From NCBI RefSeq assembly GCF_002994745.2, contig NW_020126832.1:124001-188000 (forward strand): a stretch of 64,000 nt of DNA, written 5' to 3'. Numbering within the stretch: position 1 is the stretch's first letter; every line of letters begins with the position of its first letter. The stretch comes from Rosa chinensis. Taxonomy: Eukaryota; Streptophyta; Magnoliopsida; Rosales; Rosaceae. The position numbers were made by a program, and so were the translations under genes. The notes under the pieces were generated by a model, which was not told where the DNA came from, searched no databases, and was given only the letters and a program-made list of their open reading frames with translations. This document shows positions 12,245 through 25,374 of the stretch, one piece after another.

Positions 12245-12744
12245 GGTTACATTTAAGGCGCACCTGAAAAGCATGTCGTAAACAAGTAAAAATAAAAGTT
12301 TTTTTTCAGCATGTATAAGAAGCATGCCGTAAAAGATTTTTCTTTTATTTACGGCTCACATGAGAAGTACGCAATAAAAGACAAAAAAGAAAATACTTTT
12401 ACGACACACCAAAAAGCTTGAATCTGTCATTTACGACACACACGGGAAGCACATAGTAAATGACCAGCAAGAGAAGTCTTTTATGGCGCATAAAAAAACA
12501 CGCCTTAAATGACACTCTTTTGCGCGTCATAAAAGACAAGTTTTCTGGTTGTTTAAAAAAAATGTAATCCGTTGGATAAAATTATAACAAACATTATGCT
12601 AATCAAATGGTTAAACGTTTTTTAATTTGGCTAATTTTTTGTAGAATTCATATGTATGTAGGTAACTAGGGAATGAGTGATTGTGATTATTAAAATACAT
12701 CCTAAAATTAAAACATTTTTACTTTTCAAGTTTAAGAAGGTCCT

Positions 12745-13850
12745 CTCTTATCCTTCCTCTCTCTATATATAAATGAGTAAATGACCCAATGAATATTTAT
12801 ACTCAATGAAGAAGTTCCTAAATTTGAAAGGTAGATGATAAACTAAATTGATGAATCTCAAAAGTGAAGGCTTTGTCAGTAAAATGATAAAATCAAATTG
12901 AAATTTCATAATAAGAGTATAAATTTGCACATTCTGATGCATCATGTAATCCAGGACATAAAACCCTTTTGTACCTGTAAGTCCACTAAATGATAGCTAT
13001 GTCCTTTGATGTCCCCATGCATGATGCTTTAGGTATTGCCCAAAGGCAAATAATATTCCCCATAATTACAATATGGTGACGTGCAGTTCATTTCTTTGGT
13101 TCGACATTCTTTCTATCTTTAGACCATACATATTGCAAAAGCTCACATTTGGAGCTTCAAGTTCTCTGCACTGCTATATGTCTACTCCAACTTCACGTAA
13201 TCATTCTTAGAATTCTACAACACGCCAGCACGGATGCACTGTCCTCGTTCAATCATGCGAGGCAAAAGAAAAAAAAAGTTACATAAAACAAGAAATTAGG
13301 GACAAGTAGAATCTAGCTTCTCTTTTTATTTTTACTCTCCCTTTTCCCTTTTTCCTTTATCTTTTTCTTCTGAATCCCATGTTAGCATCTACTGTACAGT
13401 CATGTTAGATGCGCTAAATATTGTCACTGGAATCAATCGATCAGTCAGTGGTCGATGAGATCTAATCAACCCCAAATTTGTACAGTATGTATCAAATCAA
13501 TATTCCGAGTGATGAAGGAACTTCATGAGGAAGTTCTCCTTGATAATTAAAGAGTGTTCAAGAGAAAGAATTGTGACTATATATTATGATCTTTTCTATT
13601 GGGGATTTTTTTTTTGTTGTTTTTCGAAACAAGACCCTTTACCAAAAAAAAAAATCTATGTTACCATTGTTGGGATAAAAGTCAGAAAACTACCACCTTA
13701 CAAAAGATGGAAAAAAAAATGAATAACACCATCCACCCTTCTTAGTTTTGCTCTCTACCGCCCTCGTTAACAACCACCTCAGCTAAGTATAAATGATTAT
13801 TTTGTCTAACTAATGGCAAACCCTAATGTTTACATTGCAATCCTATTTCA
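12745..13850. other. No gene recognised
   Basis: AT-rich sequence without long ORFs, inverted repeats or recognisable elements. A poly(T)/poly(A)-rich patch lies around 13600-13660. Confidence 0.45.
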
Positions 13851-13851
13851 T

Positions 13852-14244
<393 letters not shown>

Positions 14245-17167
14245 TGTGATGCCCCGGAAATTCGTATTTACTTTCTGAGGATTTTCTGGAATTTAAATTA
14301 GTAATTATTGAATGGTTTCGTGGCTCGTGGATGGAGCGGAAGTGTTTCGGGAGAATAATTATTCGGGAAGCGTCATTTTAGGGGGGGGGGGGGCGCAAGA
14401 GTTGACTTTTTATTCGTTGGGATTCTCCGAAAACTTCCTTCACGAAAGTTGTAGAGCGCGTCGATACAAGTTCGTGGACATGTGGAACGCGGAAATCGGA
14501 GTTCGTATGAAGAAGTTATGGGCTTCGGAAAAACTTTCTATTTTGGTATAAAATGACGAAACTTTCCGGAAATTGCAAATAAGGCCAGATTTCCAAAAAC
14601 GGAAACCCAGCTCAGTTTTCTCTCTCCCCGAGCCCGAGTCGCCTCTCCACTTCGCCGGCTTCGTTCTCTCTCCTCCGGCCACCATAGGACGCGATTCAAA
14701 GTGGTTCTCTTCGCCTCAATCCCCTCTTGAGGTCTGTGGAAGAATTGGAGCATGAAACGAGTTGTGGAGGGCGGTGTAAGGCCGGGAAGTTTGGCGGCGG
14801 CGATGCTTCGAACCCAGATCGGAACTTCCGATTCCTGCCCCCTTTGCCGGTGGTTCTTGAGGGCTTTTGAAGCCCATAGGACGTTGATGCTTCTCCTAAA
14901 GCGGCTTGGGACGATTTCACTTGTGGAGGACAAATCGAAGCTTTGAAATTCTAGGGTTCATCGAATTTCAGATGTTGCGAGGTAAATTCCGGCCAAACGG
15001 CTATGATTTAGACTTTGTGTTAGTTATGAAAGTTTAAATTGGAGTTGAGATGAAGAACTTTGGTGTTGGGAGTTTTGTCAAATTCTGACTTTGGTCCGGC
15101 GGCGGTGCCGCCACTGTGGTGGTGTTTTCTGGCGGTTTCCGGCCACCTCAGGGATAGTTTCTGTTCCTGAGTTCGATCTACTCGTCGATACGAGCATTTC
15201 GATATATTTTTTGTAATTTTTGGAGATCGTATGAGCATGTTGTGATTTTTACGGTTTCGGACCGTTTGATGTTTCGATCCGTGAGGATTCTAGCTTCCGA
15301 TTGACTTGTGGTTTTGGCATAACGATCGTAGAAGTATTCTGGAGACATTGGGTGGTCTCGGATGTGGTTTCGCCTCGATTGGCGTCACTTTGGGGATTTT
15401 AGTTCAAAACAGGGGTTTCAGACTTAAATCGTTTGTGGATTGTTGCTAAGTTGAAACCGTATGTGATTAGTTGCTTGACGAGGTATCCTTGGACGGTTGT
15501 TTTGTGGGCTGGCTGCTTTGTTCTGTATTGAAGACGCAGCAGGAGTTTCGAGGTGAGTAATCTCACAAGGTTCATTAATGAACGGAATTACCATTATCGT
15601 TTTGGCGTTAATTATTTAACTGCAAACTATAGTTGGTATTAGTAGGCATTCTTGAGCGAATGACTACGTATAAATATATTTACGTGAAATATATATATTC
15701 TTTGTGGATGATGTGTAATGAATAATATGCATGATGAGTTCATATTATTGTTGAATGAGACTTTTCATAGAAACAATATTGTGGAAAAAAATGTTTTCTA
15801 TTGTTTGAAAAGTATCGAGTTTGATGTTACATTTTGGAGTCAAGCGTGACTCATTTTAAATGTATTGGTCCTTGTACCAAGGGTCACAGATGGTCGTAAT
15901 GTTTTTAGGTCAGGTGTGACTTACTTAACGTTGACTTGAGATCAGATGGGGTCTGAAAAGCATGGGTCGCAGATGGTGACCAACGGTTGGTTCTAAGACC
16001 AGATGGGGTCTGAAAACCAAGAGTCACAGATGGTGATAGGTTGCAGATGGTGACCAATGATTTATCTGTGTTATGAGCCTAGTTACCATATTGTCTTGGA
16101 GTTATGGGATTAACCGTGACTATAGATGGTATTAGCGGCATTTCTAAGTGAACGATTATGTGTGTACATATATATATTATGGGATATATATATATATAGA
16201 TATGTATTCATGTATTAGTGGTATTTCTGAGTGAATGACTATGTGTGTACATATATATATTATGGGATATATATATATATATACATATGTATTCATGTAT
16301 TAGTGGCTTCGTGGTGAATCTGTGTTGATGTGTTGTGTGTCTAGGTTGGACTGATTTGTTGTTGGTACATCATGGGGGGTAGCGGGGAGCTATCTGATGC
16401 TCATGAGTACGTGTTTTTAAAACAGAGTTTCAGGGATTCTTTCTTTTAAATGTCCTGGGAGGACTTGTGAATCATATGTTATTGTTAGGTTAACGATAGG
16501 TATGATTGATGTGCTTATGTGTTTTATCCAGGTTGGATCGATTAATCATATTTGAATTGTTAGGTTAACAATTTATATGATTTTTCCACGGTGTGACTTT
16601 TGTGTTTTCCTTTTTGGAAAAGAGTATTGTTTTGGGAAGCATGGTATGTTTTCATTATCCTCGAGTCGAAAGGTCTTCCTCGTGTTTGGCGTGAGTTGTG
16701 CGGGCTTTTATCCCGTGATTTGGTGTGAGTTGTTTTGAGTTACTCATACGGGCTTGCAAAAGCTTACCGAGTTTGTTGTGTGACAACCCAGTGCACTATT
16801 CAAACGGTGTAGGGGTTAATCTTGCAAGTCAGGGAAATCGTGGCTGAAGCTGAGGTATCTTGTTGGCAGCAGAGCTGGTAGGAAGCAAATTTGATTAGCT
16901 TTGCCATTGTTATGACTTCCGCTTTGTCGTAAACTCTGAGGAGTTTTTACGTTTTATCTTGTTGTTGACAATTTAATTCGTAAGCTTATGTAATATATGA
17001 CTTTGTGGGCGGGTCAATATTGACATAGTGGGTTCAGGGCATCAATATGTATATGGTATAAAGGGAAAAATTTTTCCAGGTATTGGTATTGATGGCTGAA
17101 CGTTCACGCATGTATAATTATGGGGTTATATATTGATTTTCTTGTGTGTAAAATCAGGGGCGTGACA
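14245..17167 (+). mobile_element. Solo LTR, 2923 bp
   Basis: The element starts TGTGATGCCCC and ends GGGGCGTGACA, nearly perfect inverted termini with TG..CA ends. It is flanked by the 5-bp target duplication CCAAA at 14240-14244 and 17168-17172. No primer-binding site, polypurine tract or second LTR adjoins it, so it is a solo LTR left by recombination, or a very long LTR whose partner is gone. It contains a 13-G run at 14381-14393 and an imperfect 100-bp duplication around 16130-16310 (copies of GTATTCATGTATTAGTGG). Short ORFs on both strands at 14312-14946 have no motifs. A decayed relative is at 2797-4400. Confidence 0.88.
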
Positions 17168-17183
17168 CCAAAGATGATCAAGT

Positions 17184-17669
17184 TGTTAGAATCAAATGGA
17201 CTTGTCACATATTATTATAATGTATATGATGATTAGTTTAATATCAATCCTAGTTTAACATGGATACAAAATGTAAATCAATACTAGTAACTTAATGAAG
17301 CAGTGTATCAATTCATTAAGGATAGTAATCCATTGATTAGTCTACAAGAAAGGCTACAAGATTGTGATACATTAGGATTCTAATTAGGAGACTTGTCCCT
17401 TAAAAATTACCTTAATGGAAGGAATCTAAGGGTTAACTATCCTATATAAATAGATGAACTTGGTCCCTATTACTACCACGTTTTTGCATATTGTTCTGTC
17501 CATTGAGAAGTAAGTTGGTAAGTAACAGAAGGCCATCTTAAAGTGATCATTATTGTGCAACTGCAGAGATGGAATCCATGCCAGTAATTACTGAAGGTAA
17601 GTCTTGATTCTTGTGTGATTGTTGTCGAGCTTGTATGCATATGATTGAGAGCATGAATATGGTTTTACA
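17184..17669 (+). repeat. Copia A 5' LTR
   Basis: 486 bp, starting TGTTAGAATC and ending TTTTACA just before the primer-binding site. It contains the probable promoter phrase CTATATAAATAG at about 17441-17452. Confidence 0.93.
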
Positions 17670-18927
17670 ATTGGTATCAGAGCATAGGCTCACAAATATG
17701 TTTTTTTAGTTTTGCTTGACATAAAAATTGATTTAAGGGTTTTGCAAAACAACCAAACAAAAAAAAATTCTTTGCTTTACGGGTTAACAAGCCTTCAGCC
17801 TGTTAACGACTCTAGGCCCAGTCATAGCACGCAGACTATCCAAGCCCAAACCTAACCAAAACCTCAAGAACAAGTGACCGTTGTATCACAACGGTTAGTT
17901 TTGATCAAGACGAAGGTCTGAGACTAGATTCGGAAATGCGCGAGAAGTTTTCATCTCGGGAGGGGATTCAAAACCCTGATTGCTGTGAATCAAGAAGCCA
18001 ATAGAGTCGATTGCTGCATTTGGTTATCAAATTCACGCTTCCGCTGAGATTTTTAGCAGCAAATTGGGGAAAAAGCAAAATCAGGTTTTTCTGAGAAATT
18101 GTTTCCAATTCATAGCATAATTGTTAAGTTTTGATTGTGCTCAAGAACCCTAGTTGCATTCCCGGTGTGCGTCAGGCTAGAGTAGGTGGTGACCAGATGA
18201 AGTTTATAATTTCTTGATTGTTCTGTGGTTTTCTTGGAATCGAAACAATTTTGGTTGTGCTTGAATATGCATGATGAATTGATTGCTTATATGGCATTGT
18301 ATCTGTGATTGTGTAACAATGTATGAAGAATTAGAATCTCCCAAAAGCTTTACACATTGTAGAAATTGACAGATGTAAGAGCTTAATTTTCTTATAAAGA
18401 TAATGATCTGGGTAGAATATAAAGTGAAAAGCACATGAGTTTTGTGGTTTTTTGTTGGCATAAGTGAACATGGTGCATAAAGCATTCTTCATTGATGTTA
18501 GCAGAAAGCGTATGGTATAACAAAAGTCAAGTTGTGTCTTGTGTTTTAAGACTATGCACTTGTTTATCTTCCAAAGAAGTAGTCGAGTGTGGTTTTAGAA
18601 TGCAAGACAGCAATATGCATGCTTAATGGAAATATATTTGGATACTTACAGATTTTTCTTCTGTCTAAAGATGTGGATAAATTTCTTTGGATAATTTGTT
18701 TTTGTTAAACATGGCATATTGATAAAGAACTCCGGAATATTATGCTTCTGCTCAAAAGTGATGCTTAATATTGTTTTATGTATGGACTGACATGAATGCA
18801 AGTATGGATTGTTTAGGTTTTCTATATGATCTTGTATTGGATTGTTCTTGTTTTGGTTGCTTAAAGCTTAATAAAACACAGAAAACTTAAAGTTATTTTC
18901 TTTACAAATTGAGAATTCACATGAATT

Positions 18928-19700
18928 TTGTTTTGCTCCTTAGGTAACTCTTACATGAACTTGAACAGTGTCTTGATGCTAACTGGAACCAATTATAGAG
19001 CTTGGCTAGACTATGTAGAAAATTACATGGGAATGCACGAAAACATAGACTATTGCTTTACTGAGGATAAGCCTGCAAAGATGAATGAAAAGAGCACCAA
19101 GAAAGAAACTGATCTTTACAATAAGTGGCATAGATCCAATAGGATGGCTAAAAATCTTATTCGTACCTCTATGTCCAAGACTGTTAGGGGAAGTATAGAA
19201 GAGCCTGAGCTAGCATCAGATTTTCTGGAACTTATATGTGCTAAGTAGAAAGTGAAAAGGCAGAAGCAGCTAGGCTAACTAAGGAGTATATTATGAAGAT
19301 GATCAATATAAATGGCAGACTCAAGGAGCTCATGATGGGGATTAGGGATGAGCAGGTAGTGCATTATGCACTGCATTCCCTACCTAATAGTTTTAGTCAT
19401 CTTGGAACTAGTTACAATTCTTAAAAGGGAAACTGGACTCTAGAAGAACTTATATCCATCTGTGTGGATGAGGAAGCTAGGATCAAGGAAGAAAAGGAAC
19501 CTGCTACAACCATAAATCTCATAGAGAAGCCCAAAAAGAAAAAGCCCCAGAACAAGTTGAAGCCTACCAAAGCCATAACTAAGAGTTCAACAGCTGCAAT
19601 GGCTAAGGAAAATAAGCCATTAGGTTCAAGTGCTACTTTTGCAAAAGAGTAAGACACATGAAAAAGGACTGCACTGGCTACAAGAATTGGTTAGCCAAAA
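18928..19700 (+). pseudogene. Copia A gag
   Basis: The first part (to the stop at 19246-19248) has the Copia gag opening LTGTNYRAWLDYVENYM and text typical of the UBN2/gag domain. Further gag text with basic Lys-rich stretches runs at 19464-19640 in another frame. A CCHC zinc knuckle, CYFCKRVRHMKKDC, is encoded at about 19631-19672, one frame off from the preceding segment. At least one stop and one frameshift break the protein. In the intact family this protein forms the particle and binds the element RNA. Confidence 0.85.
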
Positions 19701-21282
19701 AGGGTAAGATTTTTTCTAATTCAGTTTTTTCCCTAGAAATTAATCTTATAAATGTTGAACCACAGTCTTGGTGGATAGATTCAGGCTCACCTATTCATAT
19801 TACTAATTCTTTGCAGGGATTCATAAGGAGGAGAATCCCAAAAAGTGATGAAGTGAACCTGTGTGTGGGCAATGGCATGAGAGTGGCAGCCAAGGCTATT
19901 GGCACCTTAAAGCTTGATCTAGGATTAGGAAAATTGTTAGTTTTGCACAATGTTTTTTATGTACCTTCCATGAGAAGGAATTCAGTTTCAGTTTCTCTTT
20001 TAGTCAAATTTTGTTATAGACTTGTTATTGATAATAATGGAATTCTTATTTCTAAAAATTCTGTTCAAATTGGTTCTGGTGTTATTATGAATGATTATTC
20101 ACAGTTAAATTGTTCAATGGCTTAACAAGAAATTTTACTTATTGAAAATAACACAAACAGTACTAGCACTTTAACAGATCTTAAAAGAACCAAACTAAAT
20201 GAAAAGTCTGCATTTTTATGGCATAGAAGACTTGGCCATGTGTCTAAAGAGAGACTGAAAATTTTGGTGAAAAAAAAATTCTAAATGAACTTGATTTTTT
20301 TGATCTAACAAACTGTGTGGAATGCTTTAAGGGAAAAATAACCAATACAAGAAAGAAGACTGCATATAGAAGTCAGAATTTACTAGAACTCATACACACT
20401 GATATATGTGGTCCATTTAGGCATCAAACTATATGTGGGAATGTGTATTTTATCACATTCATTGATGATTTTTCTAGATACAGTTATGTTTTTCTACTTT
20501 CAGAAAAGGCACAAGCATTGAAAGCCTTTCAAATCTTTAAGTCTAAGGTAGAAAATTAACTAGAAAAGAAAATCAAAACAGTGAGATCAGATAGAGTTGG
20601 TGAGTTCTATGGCAAGTGCACTGAATCCGGCCAACAAAAGGGTCCATTTGCCTTGTTTCTGCAAGACAATGGAATTAAAGCTCAATATACAACACCCTAT
20701 AATCCACAAAAGAATGGTGTTGTAGAGAGAAAGAATAAGACTCTTTTGAACTTGGTTAGATGCATGATGTGTACAACTAGTTTGCCTAAATTTTTATGGG
20801 GTGAGTCTTTAAAAACTGCAAATTATATTTGCAACAGGACACCTAGCAAAGCCATAGAAAAGACTACTTTTGAGCTTTGGTGTGGCAGGAAACCTAGTCT
20901 TCATCACTGCCATGTTTGGGGATGCCATAAAGAAGCTAGGATTTATAATCCAAGCTTGAATAAACTTGACCCCAAAACTGTTGGTTGCTATTTTATAGGT
21001 TATTCAGATAAATCTAAAGGCTATAAATTATATTATGCTCATCATTCACCTAGAATTTTTGAAACACATCAAGTAAAGTTTCTAAGTGAAAAAGTTCACA
21101 ATACAAATTTTGAGGATTTAACCTCAGATTTTGAGGAAATTGTGTCAGATGAGAATATAAATGTAGCATTGCCTTTAGAACAAGAACCATTAGCAACAGA
21201 AATTGTTACAGAAAATCAAGATGCACAAGATCAAGTACATGATCAGGAAATGCATCTTGATGATAATCAAGCTGAACCATAA
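19658..21282 (+). pseudogene. Copia A protease-integrase region
   Basis: The protease active-site region reads WWIDSGSPIHIT near 19775. The pre-integrase zinc-finger part reads FLWHRRLGHVSKERL near 20215 and continues to ECFKGK. The integrase core follows: HTDICGPF, TFIDDFSRYSYVFLL, then RSDRVGEF and NGVVERKNKTLL with the catalytic glutamate. Stops occur near 20123 and 20558 and a frame change near 20280. Protein content is clear but no continuous polyprotein is possible. Confidence 0.87.
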
Positions 21283-21390
21283 ATTTTACCAGAACCAATC
21301 CCTAATGCAGAACCTCAAAATCCTCAAATAGCTCAACCAAATCCTGAAAATCCTCAACCTAGAAGATCACAGAGAGCAAGAAAACTAACT

Positions 21391-21424
21391 TATGGGGGGG
21401 GGGGGGGGGGGGGGGGGGGGCGGG
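21391..21424. repeat. 27-base poly(G) tract
   Basis: Positions 21394-21420 are 27 consecutive G residues in the linker between integrase and RT of Copia A, followed by CGGG. It is out of keeping with the AT-rich surroundings and may be real slippage, a G-quadruplex-forming tract, or a sequencing/assembly artefact. Confidence 0.95.
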
Positions 21425-21539
21425 AAGTGACTACATTGTTTATCTGCAAGAAGCAGAAATTGAAATGGATTCTGCAGTGGACAATGATCCAATTACATTT
21501 AATCAGGCCATTGAAGTAGTGAATCCCATCAGTGGCAGC

Positions 21540-22201
21540 TGGCAATGGAAATAGAAATTAATTCCATGAGTCAAAATGCAGTTTAGGAATTAGTTGAACC
21601 TGACCCCAAACAAAAGCCTATACGTTGCGAATGGGTTTTCAAAACCAAAAGAGATGCAAATGGCAATGTAGAGAGACACAAGGCAAGGTTAGTTGCCGAG
21701 GGTTTTACACAGAAGGAAGGCATTGACTTTACTGAGACTTTTTCTCCAGTTTCTACAAAAGACTCATTTAAGATAATCATGGCTTTAGTGGCTCATTTTG
21801 ATATGTAACTGCACCAGATGGATGTTAAAACATCTTTTTTGAATGGTGAACTAGATGAAGTGATTTATATGAGGCAACCAGAAAGGTTTGTACATGCTGG
21901 AAGTGAAAACTTAGTGTGCAAGTTAAGAAAATCAATCTATGGCCTAAAACAAGCTTCTAGACAGTGGTATAAGAAATTTGATTATGTGATTTCTACTTTT
22001 GGATTTACAGAAAATCTTGTTGATGAGTGTGTTTATTTGAAGATAGTTAGGAACAATTTTACTATCCTAGTTCACTATGTGGATGATATACTCTTGGCTA
22101 GCAGTAACCTAAAATTGCTTAAAGATACCAAGAGTTTTTTGTCAAGGAATTTTGACATGAAAGAGTTAGGAGAAGCATCTTACGTACTAGGTATTGATAT
22201 T
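21540..22201 (+). pseudogene. Copia A reverse transcriptase, first part
   Basis: The text includes CEWVFKTKRDANGNVERHKA, LVAEGFTQKEGIDFTETFSP, MDVKTSFLNGELDEVIYM, LRKSIYGLKQASRQWYKKF and the catalytic motif VHYVDDILLASS, all standard Copia RT blocks. Stop codons lie near 21583 and 21806. The frame runs into GIDI at 22201, where the solo LTR is inserted; the RT end and RNase H continue at 24507. Confidence 0.9.
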
Positions 22202-24501
22202 TGATAGGAGCATTTTAATGCGACGTTTTAACTGCATTTCCCTACATTTTCTGCGTTATTTCCTTAATAAAACTCTGTTTAGGAAAGTTTCCATTCTTTG
22301 AATGGGAAAGTTCCTATTTGTAGAAAGTTTCCATTTTTGTAGTTTCTATTTTTCATTTTTAGAAAGTTTCCCATTTTCAGTTTAGGAAAGTTGCCATTTT
22401 TCATTTTAGGAAAGTTTCTATTTTTCTTATTAGTTTCTATTTTCATGTCCTTGTCACAAATGAGCTGAAATGAGCTCACAAATGGAGAGAGAAGCTAGCC
22501 AACGTCGGAGGGAGACAAGATGAAGTACAAAGGGAAGCACAAATGAGCAGAAATGAAGAAATGAAGCTTTCCTGGTCCAACCAGGAAACCTTGTCCAGAA
22601 AAGGAAAGCTTGCCAAAACAAGACTCTTGAGCCAACCAAGAATGGAGATCGAATTAATGAAGTGACATGGCATGAGAGAAGCTTCTTGAAGACTCTAGAT
22701 GATGACATGGCATAAAGGTGGCGCATGGAGGCCCAAGAACTCTCAAGAGGTTATGGATTTCAGCAAATGGATAAAGGCCCATGGAAATTAGGGTTTGTGA
22801 CACATGAGAGATATTTTTGGAGAATATATATGTGTTTGCCGTAAAATACAAAGAGGAAAAGGAGGAGGCAACATGAAAATCTGAAAATATAATTGAAGAT
22901 TTTGATTGGAGTAATTCAAGGGAGATTTTTAAGGGCAAAGAGATATTCTTGGAAGATTTAAATGTGATTTTTGGCCGAAAATGGTGAAGCAAATCAGCAT
23001 TTATTTATGGAATTTCAGCAATTACTTTCCCAAGGATATTTGTGGCCGAAATTGGTGAAGCAAATCAGAATTTATTTATGGAATTTCGGCAATTACTCTC
23101 TCCTAAGATATTCTTGGCCGAAATTAATGAAGAAAATCAGAAAATCCTTATATAATTTCGGCAAGGATATATATTAAAGGAATTTAGGGAATTAATTTGG
23201 AGAGTTTTGATTGGTTAGATGACACACCAAGGCTTACTTGGCATTCTACGATTGGTTGGACCACATCACAAGGCTTACTTGGCATCATACCATTGGTTGA
23301 AGTGATGTGGAAATTTCTGATTGCTTGGAGAACCCTAGCCGTGCCCCTATATATTCTCCCCTTTTCTCAACGTCAAGGGGTCCTCTCCTTTACATCTTTA
23401 CACTTTAGAAAAAATTCAGAAAAGTTCTTAGCATAGCCGTGAGTTTCTCCATCCTCTAGTCATCTCCACGAGTTCAAGCAAGGCCAAGGGAGAAGAAGAA
23501 TTGCCGTGAGCATCATCCTCCATCACCATCCTTGAAGCTTGCTTTCGAGATTCAAGAGACCACATCCTCAATTCGTTCATCTCATCTTCATCCACGGTGT
23601 AATCCGATTCTCCTTTGTAACCTTTGCTTTGATTTCGTTGGTTTTGTTCTAGTTGACATATGTGTTTGAACAAATATTAATTTCTGGAATTTTTATGATT
23701 AATTGAGAATTTTCAGATTCATATATTGTAATTCGAGAGTTGCTTATGTGAGTTTGTTTAATTAAATTTGAGTTATAGATATCCTTTGTGTATTAATCTT
23801 ATTTGGGTCGACACTTAGAGGGTTTATGCATAATTGTTGCTAGGTTTAAGAACATGAAATCGACTTTTCGTTTTGTGTAAACTTGAATCAAAGTAGTAAA
23901 GGTTTTGGACAAAGATCGAATTTAATTAACGAGGATTGCAATTAGGTGGACTTTTCCATACTAAGTTGTACACTTGAGTTGATAGCCTTTCTCTATGTGT
24001 AATGCGTTGAACATGTTATGATTGACTAGCTTTCTAGGGCTTGAATGCATGTTTGATAGGATTAGTCTTTGTGCTTCCACTTAGATTAATTAGCATTGAA
24101 AAGTAAAATATGGGAAATTGTTTGCTTTTAACGTTTCACATGATCAACTCCTTTCTCATGACTTAGATGAACAATATTAGGGTTTGAATCAATTTTAATC
24201 ATAAGTTTCGGTTTTGATCTTTGTTCTCTCATTCCATTTGTATTTTTATGTTTTTGCATTTTAATTATTTTGTTAACTTAGTTGTATTTTCGAAAACCAA
24301 AAACAAAATCCCCCCTTTTCGTAAATAATGTTTATATTTGTGAATATCTTTGTGAATATTATACTTTGTTTTAATTTTAATTGTTTAATTGTTTGACAAT
24401 GACAGGTGTACCCTCAATCCCCGGAATAGAACGATCCCTATTTACTTATACTACTAATGACATTTCAGGGTTAAATTGGTCGCTTCCCAAAAGCGACATC
24501 A
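22202..24501 (+). mobile_element. Solo LTR of the LARD family, 2300 bp
   Basis: It starts TGATAGGAGCATTTTAATG and ends CCAAAAGCGACATCA, flanked by target duplication ATATT (22197-22201, 24502-24506). Read on the opposite strand, its end matches the LARD LTRs at 32796 and 39858 (for example TTTAACCCTGAAAT and GGGATCGTTCT), with clear divergence. Internal tandem repeats are present: short GGAAAGTTTCCATTTT-like units (about 22280-22440), three units of about 70 bp starting TTGGCCGAAA (about 22970-23165), and two copies of CAAGGCTTACTTGGCAT. No coding capacity. Confidence 0.9.
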
Positions 24502-24506
24502 ATATT

Positions 24507-25205
24507 AAAAGAGATAGGGCACATAGACTACTTGGTTTGTCTCAATAGAATCATGTTACCAAAATTTTAAAGAGATTTGGTATGGAGAAGTGTGTAGCTG
24601 GAGAAGTTCCCATGTCCAAAAGAGATAAACTGACAAAGAAGCAAAGTCCCAAAAGTGATATTGAAAAAGAGAATATGGAGTCAAAGCCTTATGCTAGACT
24701 TGTAGGAAGTCCCATGTATGCACAAGTTTGCACTAGGCCAGACTTGTCTTTTGCAGTAGGGATTTTATTAAGGTTTCAATCTAATCCAGGTCATGAGCAT
24801 TGGGTAGCTGGGAAAAAACTGTTGAGATACCCGCAAAGAACAAAAAGTCACATGCTAGTTTATAGGCAAGTGGATGATCTAAAACTTGTTGGATTTTCAT
24901 ATTCTGATTTTGCAGGGAATTATCCAGACTCCAAGAAGTCAACTTGTGGATATGTATTCATGCTTACAGGAGGTGCTGTTGCTTGGAAGACCATGAAACA
25001 AACACTTGTTTCAACTTCCACCATGAAGCTGAATTTATTATTGTGTATGTGACTGTGTGAAGGACTTTGGATTAGGAATTTTTTGATGCAGACCAAAGTG
25101 TTAAGTCACATTGTACCAGGCACACTTGTGATTTATTGCGATAATGAAGCAGCTGTTTTCTTTAGCAAAAACAGTAAAAGATCAAATAATTCTAAACACA
25201 TTGAC
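24507..25205 (+). pseudogene. Copia A RT end and RNase H, first part
   Basis: The frame broken at 22201 resumes directly after the target duplication: KRDRAHRLLGLSQ, a stop at about 24547, then VTKILKRFGME and the RT connection with YARLVGSPMYAQVCTRPDLS. RNase H follows with GFSYSDFAGNYPDSKKSTCGY and QTLVSTSTM. After a stop near 25052, YCDNEAAVFFSKN and NNSKHID are readable. The segment ends at 25205 where Copia B is inserted in the RNase H region. Confidence 0.88.
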
Positions 25206-25374
25206 TGTTAGTGTGAGTCATCGTTCCCTATTAGGAATAGACTACATGGGAATATATTGTTGTAATTACTTACCTTGTACACAATAGGTGTAGTACGTTG
25301 TAGTACGATTGTAATCTGTTTATATACACCACAGAATGGGTGTAATAAGATCATCAGAAAATTGTCTTATTTGA
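25206..25374 (+). repeat. Copia B 5' LTR
   Basis: 169 bp; lacks the 15 bp found in the 3' LTR near 30572-30586. Otherwise only a few substitutions separate the two. Confidence 0.88.

Noticed and set aside
17672..17683. tRNA-like words TGGTATCAGAGC (also 25377-25388, 32762-32775, 50931-50945)
   Set aside because: These are primer-binding sites next to LTRs. No complete tRNA gene with both promoter boxes was found.
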